Below, one piece after another: positions 1 to 29,700 of a stretch of 64,000 nucleotides of DNA; within the stretch, counting starts at the first letter, position 1; every line of letters begins with the position of its first letter. The notes beneath the pieces were generated by a model that was not told the DNA's origin, did no database searches, and was given only the letters and a program-made list of their open reading frames with translations. Both the position numbers and the translations under genes were made by a program. This DNA is from Corticium candelabrum (Eukaryota; Porifera; Homoscleromorpha; Homosclerophorida; Plakinidae): contig NC_085090.1 in the NCBI RefSeq assembly GCF_963422355.1, forward strand, positions 1,137,688 to 1,201,687, in the 5' to 3' direction.

Positions 1-305
1 AGCTGTAGCTTACTAGCTACATGTATGACCATGTTCTTTCAGTTGTAGCCGCACACTGTTCTACGTTAGTTGAATTAATTAATTGAGTTGAGTTGTAACT
101 TGAGCAAATAGAGTTCAGTTGAGTTGACTTCAAATAGAGTTCAGAAGGCGTTTTAGAACGATTGACGTGCATGTCTGTTTGCTTGGTGAGTTGTGCGACG
201 TCATTCAAATGAAGAAATGTGACCTGCTATAGAATACCACGCCCACCCTTGTATGGTACCGTGTACTGTGCCCGTGCAGTGTGCCTGTGAAAGCGCGTAG
301 TTTAC
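1..305. other. Intergenic, no gene seen
   Basis: I see no coding region here. Positions 60-140 contain several short imperfect direct repeats of a gagttsagttgagttg type, each 10-16 bases long. The stretch ends at the TA dinucleotide that flanks the Tigger element. Confidence 0.4.
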
Positions 306-307
306 TA

Positions 308-2395
308 CAGTAGAGCCTCGCTAATCCGAATAGCTCTGTACCAGACTCCGTTCTTACCTGTTCGGATTACTGAATTTGTTCGGATTATCAAAATACGAAG
401 CCTTGGAGACCCAGACATAGCCTTGACAATCCAGACCGTTTGCGCATACATATGTCAACAATTACATGCCTACGCAGGGACAAGAATTCTTGCAACGCAA
501 CTAACTAAGTAGGTAACCCAACAACAAGCAAAAGCAACTCATTTCTCAAAGTAGTCCGTCACCCGCGTCTGTTCAAGAGTGCTTAGTCTCTTTTTAGCTG
601 CAAGGTCACGTAGGCTCCGAAGAACACTCAAGCTGTATTGAGTTGCTTCTGTCTGTTCCCGAAACCATGTCAAACAATCAGAGAGCATTTGAAATGCACT
701 GCCATGAGAGATGCCAGACTGGTTTGTGCTTGCATCATGATCAGAACTTTGCATTTGATCTTCATCTGCAGCAGTCTCTTCATCACGACCGTGAGCCAAG
801 ACTTCAGTGACAATTTCATCATCATCCAAATGAGTGTAACCAGGATCCAAATTGTCTACCATTAACCACTCCTCAATTTCTGTTGAAGTCATTTCATAAC
901 CCAAAGCAGAGAAGAGAGGGGTCAAATTAGAAGAAGGCTCTTCAAATGACTCTCCTGATTCTGTGATGCCAGCAGGTTCCTGACTGCCTTCGTCAGGATA
1001 AATGGGTAGAATCTTTCTCCAAGACAATCGAATTGTTCTAGGTGTAATTTCATCCCAACTAGCGGAAACTTTATCAGAAATTTCCATCATGTTGATTCCA
1101 CAAACAAAGTCAATGATTGACACACCTCTATCATTTTGAAGAATAAGATCTTGAAGCATCTTTTTCCTGTATCGGCGTTTAATGGATACTAGCACACCTT
1201 GATCCATGGGTTGAATTAACGAAGTGACATTCGGTGGAAGGAACTTTGCGATCACTTTGCCATCTGCTGATATCAGGTCTTCTTCATTCGGATGAGCAGA
1301 ACAGTTGTCAAGCAGAAGGACAGCTTTATCATCCAAACCCTTTTCCCTTAACGTTTCCTGCACTACAGGAACAAACTTATGATGGAACCAGTCAGAAAAT
1401 ATTCCTGTGTTCACCCAAGCATTAGACTGGTTGTAGTAACTCACTGGCAAGTGATCACGATTGACGTTTTTGAAACAACGAGGATTCTTGGATTTACCTA
1501 TCAAGACCAAGGGTAGTTTTATGCTACCAGACGCGTTTGAGCAGGCACTGATGGTAACACGGTCCTTTTGAGTCTTGCGCCCATCAGCAGACCTCTCAAA
1601 GTGACCAGCAAGCGTTTTCTGAGGCAGCAGCTTATGGTACAAACCTGACTCGTCACAGTTGAATATTTGTTCAGTGCTGTAATCACTATCCTCGACAAAA
1701 GCTTGGAAACGTAACACAAACTGATCAGTAGCTGGTTTATCGGCAGACAGCTTTTCTCCTTGTAAGGCCAGCTGTCTAATGCAATGACGCTTACAAAATC
1801 TCCAAAGCCAACCAGACGAGGCAACAAAGTTGCCGAAATCCTCTTCTTGAGAAGACTCCTTCAATTTCTCGTGAAGCTGCAAGGCCTTTGCTTGTAGTAG
1901 TGGGCCTGATACAGGAATGCCTTTCTCGCGCGTCTGCCGAAACCACATGAAAACAGCCCTCTCCAGCTCCTCGTAAGTAGAAAGCTTCATTGTTTTGGCA
2001 AGTCGACTCGTTCCCATTTCGGTTAGCTTCCTTTCGTATTGCCTCAGTTCAGACTCTTTCCTCTTGATATCGCTAATGGTGCTTCGACCGATTCCATATC
2101 GTTCACACAGCACAGAATAGGAGACACTTCCCAGTTCATCCAGTATTGCTACCTTCTGCTCTATTGTTAGAGTCTTGTGAGCCCGTTTTGTCTTCTTTGT
2201 TATATCTTTGTCTGACGACATGAGAACGTGTACCCGGATATGATCAGATGTTTGTTATTTCCCGGATATGAAAGGACGTTTGCACAAGGCCTCGGAATTC
2301 TAAATGCTCTCTGGAAACTCGAGGTCAAGCAGTTAGGGACATTCGGATTAGCGAGGGTTCGGATTAACGAGGTTCGGATTAGCGAGGCTCTACTG
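308..2395 (-). mobile_element. Complete Tigger/pogo DNA transposon
   Basis: Perfect terminal inverted repeats occur at 308-330 and 2373-2395. Each begins CAGTAGAGCCTCGCTAATCC reading inward and each is flanked by a TA (306-307 and 2396-2397), the target duplication of the Tc1/mariner/pogo superfamily. Subterminal copies of the word TTCGGATTA recur at about 360-390 on the left, and three tandem copies lie in 2342-2385 on the right; these are plausible transposase-binding sites. The 2088-bp element encodes one long minus-strand transposase. Perfect TIRs and an uninterrupted ORF suggest a recent insertion. Confidence 0.93.
539..2221 (-). CDS. Tigger/pogo-type transposase (DDD)
   Basis: This 560-residue protein catalyses cut-and-paste transposition of the surrounding element. 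It has a psq/CENP-B-type helix-turn-helix at about residues 15-60, a second CENP-B-type DNA-binding domain at about 85-165, and a DDE-superfamily endonuclease core at about 180-390. The acidic triad is visible as D190 (FNCDES), D305 (LLLDNCSAHP) and D340 (QPMDQG); the 34-residue gap between the last two fits pogo. The tail at residues 551-558 (QTRVTDYF) fits the Qxx[ILV]xx[FY][FY] PCNA-binding consensus. The ATG at 2221 is the first in frame inside the element, and no stop or frameshift interrupts the ORF. A domesticated CENP-B or Jerky-like host gene is the alternative, but intact TIRs with TA duplications argue for an active or recently active transposon. Confidence 0.93.
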   Translation of the reverse strand: MSSDKDITKKTKRAHKTLTIEQKVAILDELGSVSYSVLCERYGIGRSTISDIKRKESELRQYERKLTEMGTSRLAKTMKLSTYEELERAVFMWFRQTREKGIPVSGPLLQAKALQLHEKLKESSQEEDFGNFVASSGWLWRFCKRHCIRQLALQGEKLSADKPATDQFVLRFQAFVEDSDYSTEQIFNCDESGLYHKLLPQKTLAGHFERSADGRKTQKDRVTISACSNASGSIKLPLVLIGKSKNPRCFKNVNRDHLPVSYYNQSNAWVNTGIFSDWFHHKFVPVVQETLREKGLDDKAVLLLDNCSAHPNEEDLISADGKVIAKFLPPNVTSLIQPMDQGVLVSIKRRYRKKMLQDLILQNDRGVSIIDFVCGINMMEISDKVSASWDEITPRTIRLSWRKILPIYPDEGSQEPAGITESGESFEEPSSNLTPLFSALGYEMTSTEIEEWLMVDNLDPGYTHLDDDEIVTEVLAHGRDEETAADEDQMQSSDHDASTNQSGISHGSAFQMLSDCLTWFREQTEATQYSLSVLRSLRDLAAKKRLSTLEQTRVTDYFEK

Positions 2396-2397
2396 TA

Positions 2398-4030
2398 CTT
2401 GTAGTAGGTTGACGGGTTCGATGTTTCAATTGTGCCTCGATTTTTCTTAGACAACGAACGAGTCTGTAGACTTCGTCACCACAGTTGCCAACTCGGCGAT
2501 CCACTAGTGCGAAGCCTAGCTAATTAGCTAAATACATATGTAATATATATTCGTAGCATTTCCTCTCCAATCGGTTCATTACGGTAAAGGTAGTGTGTTG
2601 TGTACAATGCACGTACCTACATAGCTAGGGACCGCAGTATTCACTGGCACAGCGTTGTGTGTCAGAGTGGAGTTGTCAAGAGCTGCCAACGTGGTTTGGC
2701 ACGTGACGGAAAGTAAAGTAAAACCAACACCTGCTTGTGTGTTGGAAATGTGATCTCCTAAGACACGCGTACGAATGGAAGCCCCGCTGAAACCCCCGCT
2801 GAAACCCCTGCTGTGGCTAGTGTCTTGAGTCATTTCAATTTTCTATTTTCGATTCATGTTGGAAATAGAAAAGCGAACTGCGCGTTCAAGTTTCTAGTTT
2901 TGAGCACATACTTGCCTAAAAATCAAACTTTAAAAGATAAATCTAAAGATCACAAGAATCAAACATCAAAGATGAAAAACCATTTTACAAAAAAATAGAA
3001 AGGAAAATAAAAAATAAACAAAATTTTTTTAAATAAGAATGCAAGCAAAAAATTAAAAATTAACTAAAAATTGAAAATTAAAAAATGAAAACATGAAAAT
3101 TAAAATGTAGAAAATTAAATGGCCGGACCATCCACTGACCATCTCGTCATCTGTATTTCCTCCTCCTGGTACGTCTAAATGCATGCAGTGCTTTGTCATG
3201 TAATCATTGTGATTAATTGCGTTTGATCCAATCAGGATGGTAACTGGATCAACAGCTGAATTTCAAATATCTTGTCCAGCATATATTTGGGCGTTGCTTT
3301 TGCCTGGAGGCAGCGGCGTAGCCAGCATTCCGTGATTGGGGGGGGGGGGGGAATTACCTTGAGTTTGACTGCTGGTAGCTACTTAACTACCTATTTAGGT
3401 ATTCGGAAGTATATGTATGCATTTACATGAGACAATGTTGTTCCTTTATATATCCTTCTGTTATGGCGATTCCGCCAAGCCTAGGGTATTCTTTGCCGCT
3501 TTAATCACAACGTATTTGAGGAAGAAGAACTCCCAGCGAAAGCTATAGTGGCTGCATGCTTGTACTGTTTAATTAAGTTAACTTAACTTGTCAAGTTCTT
3601 TTTTAAAGTTAGCGCATCTTCAGACCTATATTCTCCTGTAAGGTTAATTAATTAACCACAAAATCTGCATGTAGCCCTTGTAAAATGAATAGTGCATGCA
3701 TGACACCATATAAGCTAGTCTACAAAATGTTTTAATTGGCCAGTTATATAATTTGTATATTGAAAAGTGACATAACTTTACAAACTTCAATACACTCTTA
3801 CACATCAAAGCTGTTGTTTCAATAATTTACAAATACAGCTGATCAGCAGAGCTACACGACACTGCATAGTGGGATAATAACATCTATCTTATAAACGTTT
3901 TACAGCAACGTGAGAGCTGACATTGTCCCAAGAAAAGGGGAAGTTAGATGCATTATTACATGTCAATCCAACTGTTGCAACTATAATTACACTGTTCTGT
4001 CATATGTGTCTATATATATTTAACTCGGTC
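2398..4030. other. Intergenic, A-rich stretch and G-run
   Basis: No convincing gene. Notable content: a short tandem of (gctgaaaccccc) around 2783-2812, a strongly A-rich stretch at about 2920-3120, and at 3311-3352 the string gcggcgtagccagc followed after a short gap by a run of G. The last resembles the edge of the CCGGCGTAGC repeat family found at 44933-45720. Confidence 0.35.
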
Positions 4031-4036
4031 TTTAAT
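4031..4036 (-). promoter_or_regulatory. Possible NEK2 polyadenylation signal (ATTAAA)
   Basis: On the minus strand ATTAAA occurs about 44 bases after the NEK2 stop codon at 4080-4082. This is the commonest variant of the AATAAA hexamer. The cleavage site cannot be placed from sequence alone. Confidence 0.35.
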
Positions 4037-4079
4037 TATTACCTGTATCATACAGATTCTGAGAAGCAAGTGAGCTAGT

Positions 4080-21899
<17,820 letters not shown>

Positions 21900-22793
21900 T
21901 TTAGAAGCACGACGGGACGTTTGAATCTGACTAAGACGTACGTGATTCGCCGTTGACTCGACACGTGACAACAGACCCGTATGCGATACAATAGTCTTAG
22001 TTAGTTTTTACTTAATTAGGGCGGCCTACTATAAAAAACAATAACACTGCAATAGGAATTATTAGTACTGCTACTTATGAAACACATAAATTGAATACCC
22101 AAACTAGATAAACTATGATAAATAGTTAGACTCATTTGTTCACTTTTGTCTTGCGACGAATAACCATTTTCTTTCCATTGCCAGTTGATTCCATCTATAG
22201 AAGTAACCAATTATAGCGTCACCAGTAGAGATAATACACATAATGGTTTAGTGTACGACTGGAGACCTCTTCTTGTGACACAATGTAAGCAGTTCCAGTA
22301 CACACCTGAGTTAACCACCTGCTGCTACCCCTCTCACTTTCTACATCTAAATTGCCATGCCTGATTATATAAGGAAAATACAAATAAATCTGTATGACAA
22401 CCTTCTATCTCATGTTTGTGTTGTCTTGATCTCTTACGAGACGAAAGTCTTGCTCTAGTTTTAGCAATGGCACCCCTTGTTTTGGCAATAGTTAACATCA
22501 CTTCACAGTCGACTTTGCTCTTGAACAACAAAACTCAAAACAATCACATGCTAATTTAATCAATTTAATTAAAGGACAGTATATACTCAATGGTAGTATA
22601 AAATGACATTAATTAATTTAATTAGCCTCATCTATCATACTTGTTGATCAAGGCTTCATTATTTAATAAGAGATTCAGATAAACACTAAATTTGCATTAG
22701 AGGAATTCTAAGTATGTAGATGTGGATCTAAGTTAACCTAATTGATAAATTATGAATTTAACCACTGTCATGTGCAAGTGTGCGTGCGCGCGT

Positions 22794-22855
<62 letters not shown>

Positions 22856-25327
22856 TTGAGTATGTTACTCTCTCAGTCACAAGACTGTTGATGTAATTAA
22901 ATGCCATTATAGCAGTGGCATTAGATGCACATAATCACTTTGAGATACAGATGTAACTATGCTGCAATAACACACCTACACCAATTACGCTAATTAATGT
23001 GCAGCTTGTTACTGCTGGGATTTATTGTGCAGAAAGCTTCATCTTCCTTTTACTCTAAATACAGTTAATTAAACTTGGAGATGTACAAAATATCTACCAA
23101 GAAATTAAACTTGGCAGCATAAACTTTCATCTAGTGTACATCAGTCTATCAGATAAGAAGAGTTTCTCAGTATACAGCTAGACGTATGTAAATGTTCCAT
23201 TGCCACTTTTCGAAGAGATCGATACACAATATACAGCGGCATAATTAATTAAGTACACACACAATGTGGTTTGTCACTACATGAAGCCAATTTTGCATGA
23301 GAATTCTACATCCTGATTTAGATGCCTAGCTAGTTAATTAATATAAATAGTTAACCATTCCATTTCAAAGACACAAATACACAAAAAGAAACAGAGAATT
23401 ATTATTCCCTTAGACCAGCTAGACTAGTTAAATTTCTTAATCCTCAGATTCGCCAGTCCAATCTTGAGTTGACCAAAACAAAAATAAACTTTAATATGAG
23501 CATGCGCAATGATATTATGCTTGCTGTAAAATGACTTGGTAGTATATACATCCTACGACTACGTATCAGGGACTCTGCAGTAGTCCAGCAATTGTTACGG
23601 CCGTGTTCCACTCGGTGTCAGCATCTTTTGTTTTACTACAAGTAGTGTCCACTTATTTTTCTTTACTTTTCTCCTGATTTTTTATTTTTGTTTTTTCTTA
23701 ATTTTTTTCTTTTCTTTCTCACATTTGCATGCAGGGCAATGAAAATTGCACATGCTCAAACTGTGACATGATCATTACTTTTTATTTCTATTTTAATCAG
23801 TCGGTCTAGATTCCATGTCCAAATATCCAAGCATCAAAATATTTAGTCAGTTTGGCCTTACGTATAGCTTGCAGCCCAAAAAACCTCAATAAATATATAT
23901 ACTAGGCTGTGATGTACACACAACATAATGACAATATATCAATCCACTAAGCAATTAACAGTGTACCTAAATGCTATTCACTCAGCTAAAAATGCAAAGC
24001 ATCTCTACTGCATAGCTTGACCAACAACATACAACTGGTTTAGCTGTTCTCAGGGATGTCGTCGGCAGTTTAGAAGTGGTCCAGCTGAAAATTAGCAAGC
24101 ACACACAGACGCGCATGCCCACAGAGACACACTTTTCTCGTGTTAGATAGTAACATAGTGACAGAATGGAACATCTTGAGCGCCATCGATGTCGCAGTAA
24201 AAAGTTGGCCAAGTCTAGATCTAAAACCCTGCATGAGTCTAGCTGTGCAGAGTACAATGCAACACACAGCTATTGTTCCTATAGACTCCCAGAAGGGTCT
24301 AACTAAGCTCACACAAAACAAAAAGTTCATGCATTGGATCTGTGCAGAGTACAATGCACAGCACACGGTTAATTCTGAAATACCAGAAGGGTCTCGTAGG
24401 AAACATAAAGTTCATAGGGTGATGAGGCATCAGAGAGATGTGATCACGACAGAAGCAAATATCTGCTATTCTAAAACCAGAATGAACAGGTCTCCGAGCT
24501 GTATGCGTTCTTGCTGGGCTTCAGGCACTTGATATGAGACTGTCTCAGAGTAATTAAATAAAAACTTGTTTAATCAGTTATGCCCTATTCCGGAAGTTGC
24601 CGAGAATGAAAGAACAAATATTAAAAGTGGTCCTGTCCAGACCTGCGGCTACGTCCCTGGTTCTCAGTGAGGTTCTCTACTGTATAACTGTATTGCTGTG
24701 CTTAGCAAAAGCTCACCTTTGAGACAAATGAACTTTGCAACAATAATTCTGAACAATTCCTTTTCAATGACTTGTTCATCTTACTGGGACTTGTACCACA
24801 ACAATTTTCCTTTTCCATTTCAACCTAACATCAGTATACAACTATTAGTACAATAACATACAATACAATAAATATAATTGCTGCTTAATTAATTAATTGT
24901 TGGTAGAGACCCTCAATGATCTATTTTCTCATGTGGCTGCCTGACTGTCTTCATTGATTGTCACATCCGGTATAGATCCGTCTTTCACGTACTGGCCACT
25001 AAACAATTAGTTCACAAAGAACATCCTATTGTCACGTAAATGCATCAGGGTTCCCCCTAAAGCGTGGCAGTGTGGTGCAGCGCCACGCTGAGCAACCCTA
25101 GCCACGTAACTAAGCCTTTAACATGTGTTCTACCCAGGGTACAGTACTGTCCACTGTACAGTACTGACACGTATACAGGCACGTATACAGCAAGTAGATG
25201 GTGTTTGTGTGCAGATGTGCAATTGAGCACGTTGATGTATGTACAGTTTAGAATCCTATTGTAAAGGTCTAGGGCACGTCAAGATATGGTGTAAGGGGTG
25301 TGGTGTGTCTTGCAACTATACCATCCA
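21900..25327. other. NEK2 upstream region, no gene recognised
   Basis: No TATA box or clear promoter element was identified before the NEK2 ATG at 21897-21899. Short basic reading frames on the minus strand at 22016-22210 and 22334-22531 are not recognisable. The region holds a (CA)n tract at 22794-22853, T-rich sequence around 23650-23720, and an imperfect tandem duplication at about 24244-24415 (units sharing gcagagtacaatgca, ccagaagggtct and aaagttcat). Confidence 0.4.
22794..22853. repeat. (CA)n microsatellite
   Basis: About 30 CA units, preceded by tgcgtgcgcgcgtg. Confidence 0.95.
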
Positions 25328-25342
25328 GGGGCGAATCTAGAA
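25327..25342 (+). repeat. Possible hAT-type terminus (caggggcgaatctag)
   Basis: caggggcgaatctag resembles the CAGGGGCGGATCCAG termini common in hAT elements. It lies just outside the minus-strand hAT relic that ends at about 25960. No matching inverted right end was found. Confidence 0.4.
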
Positions 25343-25440
25343 TCTGTCTAAAGGGAAAGCGCGACGGTTAGAAACCAATTGTGGGTATGGTCAGAAGTTT
25401 AAGAAGGGCAGTCAGGCTGCATCTCATGAAGAAATAAAGA

Positions 25441-25576
<136 letters not shown>

Positions 25577-25949
25577 ACTCATGCACGCAAGCAAATGTCC
25601 GTATGTGTGTGTGTACACGTACTGTATGTACGTAAGTATAGACAATCATTGAATGCAAGATAAAACAACAAGATCACACCGCTTCTGACTTTGAACGAGT
25701 CTAATGGCATATTAATACGCACAAATCAACGTCGTATGCAGAGATTGTCAGTGTAAAGAATTAAGGAACCGGTACAATACTGAAACTACGTAGTCTTTGG
25801 ACTTCTTAGTCTATATCTATGTTTCCGAGTCTTAATTAATGACTGCAGATCACAGCAATTGTCCACAGACTCATCTTGCAGAGGACTAACGAGTAGCATG
25901 TGCCGAGGATGTGCTGTGGCAAATCAATCCAAAACCCGATCATAAATCA

Positions 25950-27330
25950 AGAGGCAAAACCTTGTGAACATAGAGAAGAACGGGAGCATCTAAACGAGCT
26001 TGGCACATTGTGCTTCGTAATTCTGTCTTTATATATTTGAGTGATGAGTTGGCTCTTTCAACATTAGCGGATGTGACTGGTATTACCGTCAATAGATGAA
26101 TTAAGAATGCGATGAATGTTTGGATAGCTTCACACGTTCAGATCTTGCATGGTTTGATTGAGAGTCAAGGGATGATTCTCAGCATCTGCTTTGACCAACT
26201 TTTTCTGCCACCGTTAAACTCTTGCATCCAGTGTGATAGATTCCGGTAGATCAGGTTCGTAAGCCCTGCGAATGTCACCTATATCTGATGGCAATAGCTT
26301 GTGCAAGTTGCATGGAAGAAGCAGCAAAGCTGCACAGTATTCTTTGAGAGAGCTACAAAGTGACATTTCAGTTCTAAGATCAGAGAATCCAGAAACCGAA
26401 TGAAAACTGATAAGCACCAATATTCTTCAGCAGTAGCGGCAGGTGAATTGTTGCGCTGTGTTTTTGTCTTCCAGCTAGTCTAAGAATGACAGGAGTCTCT
26501 CTTCCATGCAATGAGGTCAAACCAAAAGTAGACTGGAAAATTTGGGCAAAGGTCTCATCTGCTTTCAGTGGCCTGTTCTCCAGAGTCTCAATTGTGTTAT
26601 TGATTTCAGAACATGCCTCAAGTATGTTCAGATGTGATCCTTGCAGAAGTTTACTTAAAGTCTTGAGATAACTGGACACAAAGACGTTACACTGCAGAGC
26701 CACAACAAAGCTGTCTAAAGGCCGCACAAAGCAGACCATTGGCTTCAGTCCTCGATTTGCTATCAAAGACTTGAAGATCACGGGGAATCAGCAATATCAG
26801 CTTCAATCTGCATGGCTATCAACGGAGCAGGTGATTCCCTGCTAATGACCTGCTGGCAATAGATCACAGATTCATAGGCGACGACAAGTCTGTAATGGCT
26901 GTATGTCACTCAACCCATCTAGTTTAGACAGCAGCTTCAGTTTCAGCTTTGAATAGCTGGCTTTCCGTCTTGCTGGCGCCGGTGATTGATCAGAGCTGTG
27001 CATGTTTCCAAGCACCTTTGACGTTTTGGAGGATACTTGATGTATATTCCTATAGATTGCAAGTCAGATAGCATGCATTGAAATGATTGGAGAGAACAAG
27101 CCTTGGATAGCGCGAGGTTAAGTTGATGTCTGGCGCAGTGATAATACCTTGCAGTGGGCACTTGTTCACTAAATTTCTCTCTGCAAATGTTCAGGTAGCC
27201 ACGCATAAATCCAGCTCCATCATAGGCCTGTGTGCGACAGTTAATGGGATCTAGACCAATCCACTTCAGCTCAGACACATGATCATATTGCAGACGGCCT
27301 CACCAGTAACAGACATGCAATCTACAAAGG
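25950..27330 (-). pseudogene. hAT transposase relic (minus strand)
   Basis: Pieces of a hAT transposase occur in order on the minus strand. At 26943-27278 are GLDPINCRTQAYDGAGFMRG and ARYYHCARHQLNLALSKACS, matching the catalytic-Asp and CH..H motifs of ZMYM1/DUF4371-type hAT proteins. Next comes a linker at about 26380-26780. At about 25962-26075 is NVERANSSLKYIKTELRSTM followed by RLDAPVLLYV, the C-terminal dimerisation domain ([A/V]ERxFSxLKxIKTxLRS). Frames change between the parts, so it is broken. It reads away from the plus-strand relic that starts at about 27374. Confidence 0.75.
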
Positions 27331-27373
27331 AGACATGTTTCACTAGATATGGTGCTTACGTTAGCCATCTTAA

Positions 27374-28480
27374 TTAACGGTCTTGTCGAGGACAAGACCA
27401 TACCCAGTACCGATAGGGCTCGACTGAAGGGCTGGCTACCTGCCTGGCAAAGTGGCAGCAAGCTAAGATGCTGATAGGTGCAGCATTGTATGTTGATGCC
27501 CTAAAACCAGCGTCATTGCTTAGTTTCAACTTGCAGCAAGACAACACTGATGTAGTCACAGGACTGCAAAGCATCCTAGAAGCGAGAAAGTGCCCGAGAA
27601 AGGACAGTCAAGAAAATCCCCAGCAATGCATGGCCACGAGTGCGCAGTGCTGCAAAGTTTAGAGGATGACGCGGTATTTATCAAGGACCAATGGTTCTTT
27701 GCTACAATGAGGCAGCAATTCAATTTTACACAGACCAGGCATCAGCTGATCTGACTCGTCTTGATGAATCAATGCGTGATCGCCTTGAATGGTCCAACAT
27801 GAAGATGTTGTGGGCTTTGATTGCATATCTTGCCTCACAAGGCTGGTCCAATAAAGTAGGCACAGGCATAGAGAACAGTAATATCGATTCTGAGGATACT
27901 GAAGACTGTTCTACAAAACATCTTGAAAGCTGCCGACAATATAATGAACTGGTGTCGCGAACCACCGGAGAGGAAAGGCACCTCTTCAAGCAATTGATGA
28001 TGAGATAAAAGAGATGGTCAGATATGCACACAAATACTTGCCAATGGAAGAAGAATCTCATAGCAGAATCTAGCTGGTACAAGTTACACATTTGCCCAGA
28101 TTCCAGAAAGTGGCCTAATGCACTTTGCGTGTGTGAGTCGGGATTTAGCTTGCCATTGTCTAATGCAAAAATTGAAAAGCTCTTATCTTCGATCCCTAAA
28201 GCAAATCAAGACTGATTGGAGAACCAATCTACACACATCGACAGTGAATAATTTAATGAAAATCAAAACAGCTGGACTACCACTGAAGAAGTTCTCAGCT
28301 ACCAAGACCATATTAATTTGCAGTGGGGAGACAGCAAGACCACCAAAAGGGTAAATCAACAACCAAGACAGACTTATAGGAAACTGGTATCTACCCAGCC
28401 AGTAACAATATCTGATTCTTGTGAAGACGACAACAATGGAGAGACAAACTGGTGTGCATTGGACCTATGGGATGAGTGCA
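27374..28480 (+). pseudogene. Second hAT transposase relic (plus strand)
   Basis: Plus-strand fragments in order: VDALKPASLLSFNLQQDNTD (about 27490), ESMRDRLEWSNMKMLWALIA then ASQGWSNK (about 27765), and at about 28060-28360 FSLPLSNAKIEKLLSS with LKQIKTDWRTNLHTSTVNNL, the C-terminal dimerisation region of the KIAA1586/ZNF862-like hAT group. Frameshifts separate the parts and the N-terminal half is missing. It is distinct in family from the neighbouring minus-strand relic. Confidence 0.7.
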
Positions 28481-28718
28481 TGGTTTGGTGCTACTGAAAA
28501 TGAGCCAGAATGATTGTGAGAATTGCATATTGGTAACTGTACTAACAGTTACAGACTTCTGACGAACTAATATGTATATATTATTAAAGTGAGAAGAATA
28601 TTAGCATGTACGTCTATTGACATTTGGGTGTCCAATCTCCAAACAAATTGCAAATGTCCATTTAAATCCCCAGTTGGTCTAACAAATATCTGATCACATG
28701 GAAAAAGGTATAATCCTC

Positions 28719-28722
28719 ACTG

Positions 28723-28761
<39 letters not shown>

Positions 28762-28849
28762 GGGGAGACAGAGAGGGGGGAAGAGAGGGAGGGAGGGAGG
28801 GAGGGAGGGAGGGAGGGAGGGAGGGAGGGAGGGAGGGAGGGAGGGAGCG
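28719..28849. repeat. Compound (GT)n(GA)n(GGGA)n microsatellite
   Basis: gtgtgt, then gagaga, then about 15 gaggg/ggga units in a row; strongly purine-rich on the plus strand. Confidence 0.95.
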
Positions 28850-29570
28850 AACATGCATGTGCTATGTCAATACTATTTTTAATTAACTTAACTTACTTAG
28901 CAAACAAGAAAGCGTTAATTACTAACATGCTATATGTTTGGTCTGTAGAAAGATGGCCAGCCATACTGCATCAACCCATGCTCCCATGCTATAGTGCTCT
29001 GTTTAGTCCTAAACGATTTGGTCATGGGGGTACTGAAAGCCACAACTACTAGATGAACAGTAATACAATCAGTTATGAAACAATTATTAAATCTTTCAGC
29101 TTTTCTTCCTACATGAATAAAATAAATCTATAATACAAAAACTATGTTGCAGTAGTGTTAGCCCATTGTGTTTGCCTCCTTCTTGCCACCTGATTGCACA
29201 CTCACACTAGGTACAGTTACTGAGTAGACTAGCTGCCAAGTAAAGGAGAACTCCCACGATTTTCAAGTTGGGGTCAGATACAAGTCCCTTCCATAAACCG
29301 ACAATTCGAAGGAACATAGGTTTTGTGCGCGACATCTTCACGGCAGGAGAAACGTCGAAAGAAAGGGGCGTGTCGGGTAAACGAGGTACATGACGTCATT
29401 GGTGCAAAGCCACACGCGCATGCCATCGGGTTAGATGCAGTTGCGGACGGATTCGAACGCGTACGCGTTGTTCTTTTCTGTCTGGTGTTCGACCTTACAG
29501 TTTCGAGCCAGAGTACGGACCTACTCAGCGTGACATCAACGCAGTTGAATACATTGACGGCCATGACGGC

Positions 29571-29700
29571 AGACAGATCACCGGTGAACATCTGTCTGAT
29601 GAGAACGAAAATCGAGTTGGGAACACTGCTTTGTGCTGGTGCAACAGGTGTTCTGTAATGCCTAACGTAGCTGAGTGCTTGTGCTGCCAGGAAGTGGGCG
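29571..29700 (+). pseudogene. P2X7-like zinc-binding domain fragment
   Basis: Plus-strand translation gives RVGNTALCWCNRCSVMPNVA followed by ECLCCQE. The spacing W-C-x-C-x(2)-C-x(2)-MP-x(3)-E-C-x-CC-x-E is that of the cysteine-rich P2X7-receptor C-terminal-like domain, which is widespread in invertebrate transposon-associated genes. Sequence downstream does not continue the domain in frame, so I read it as a remnant. A real exon of an unrecognised gene is possible. Confidence 0.4.

Noticed and set aside
1234..1425. Plus-strand frames inside the Tigger transposase
   Set aside because: They are shadows of the 560-residue minus-strand protein.
539..2221. A domesticated CENP-B or Jerky-like host gene
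   Set aside because: Perfect TIRs and TA duplications on both sides show it is still a mobile element.
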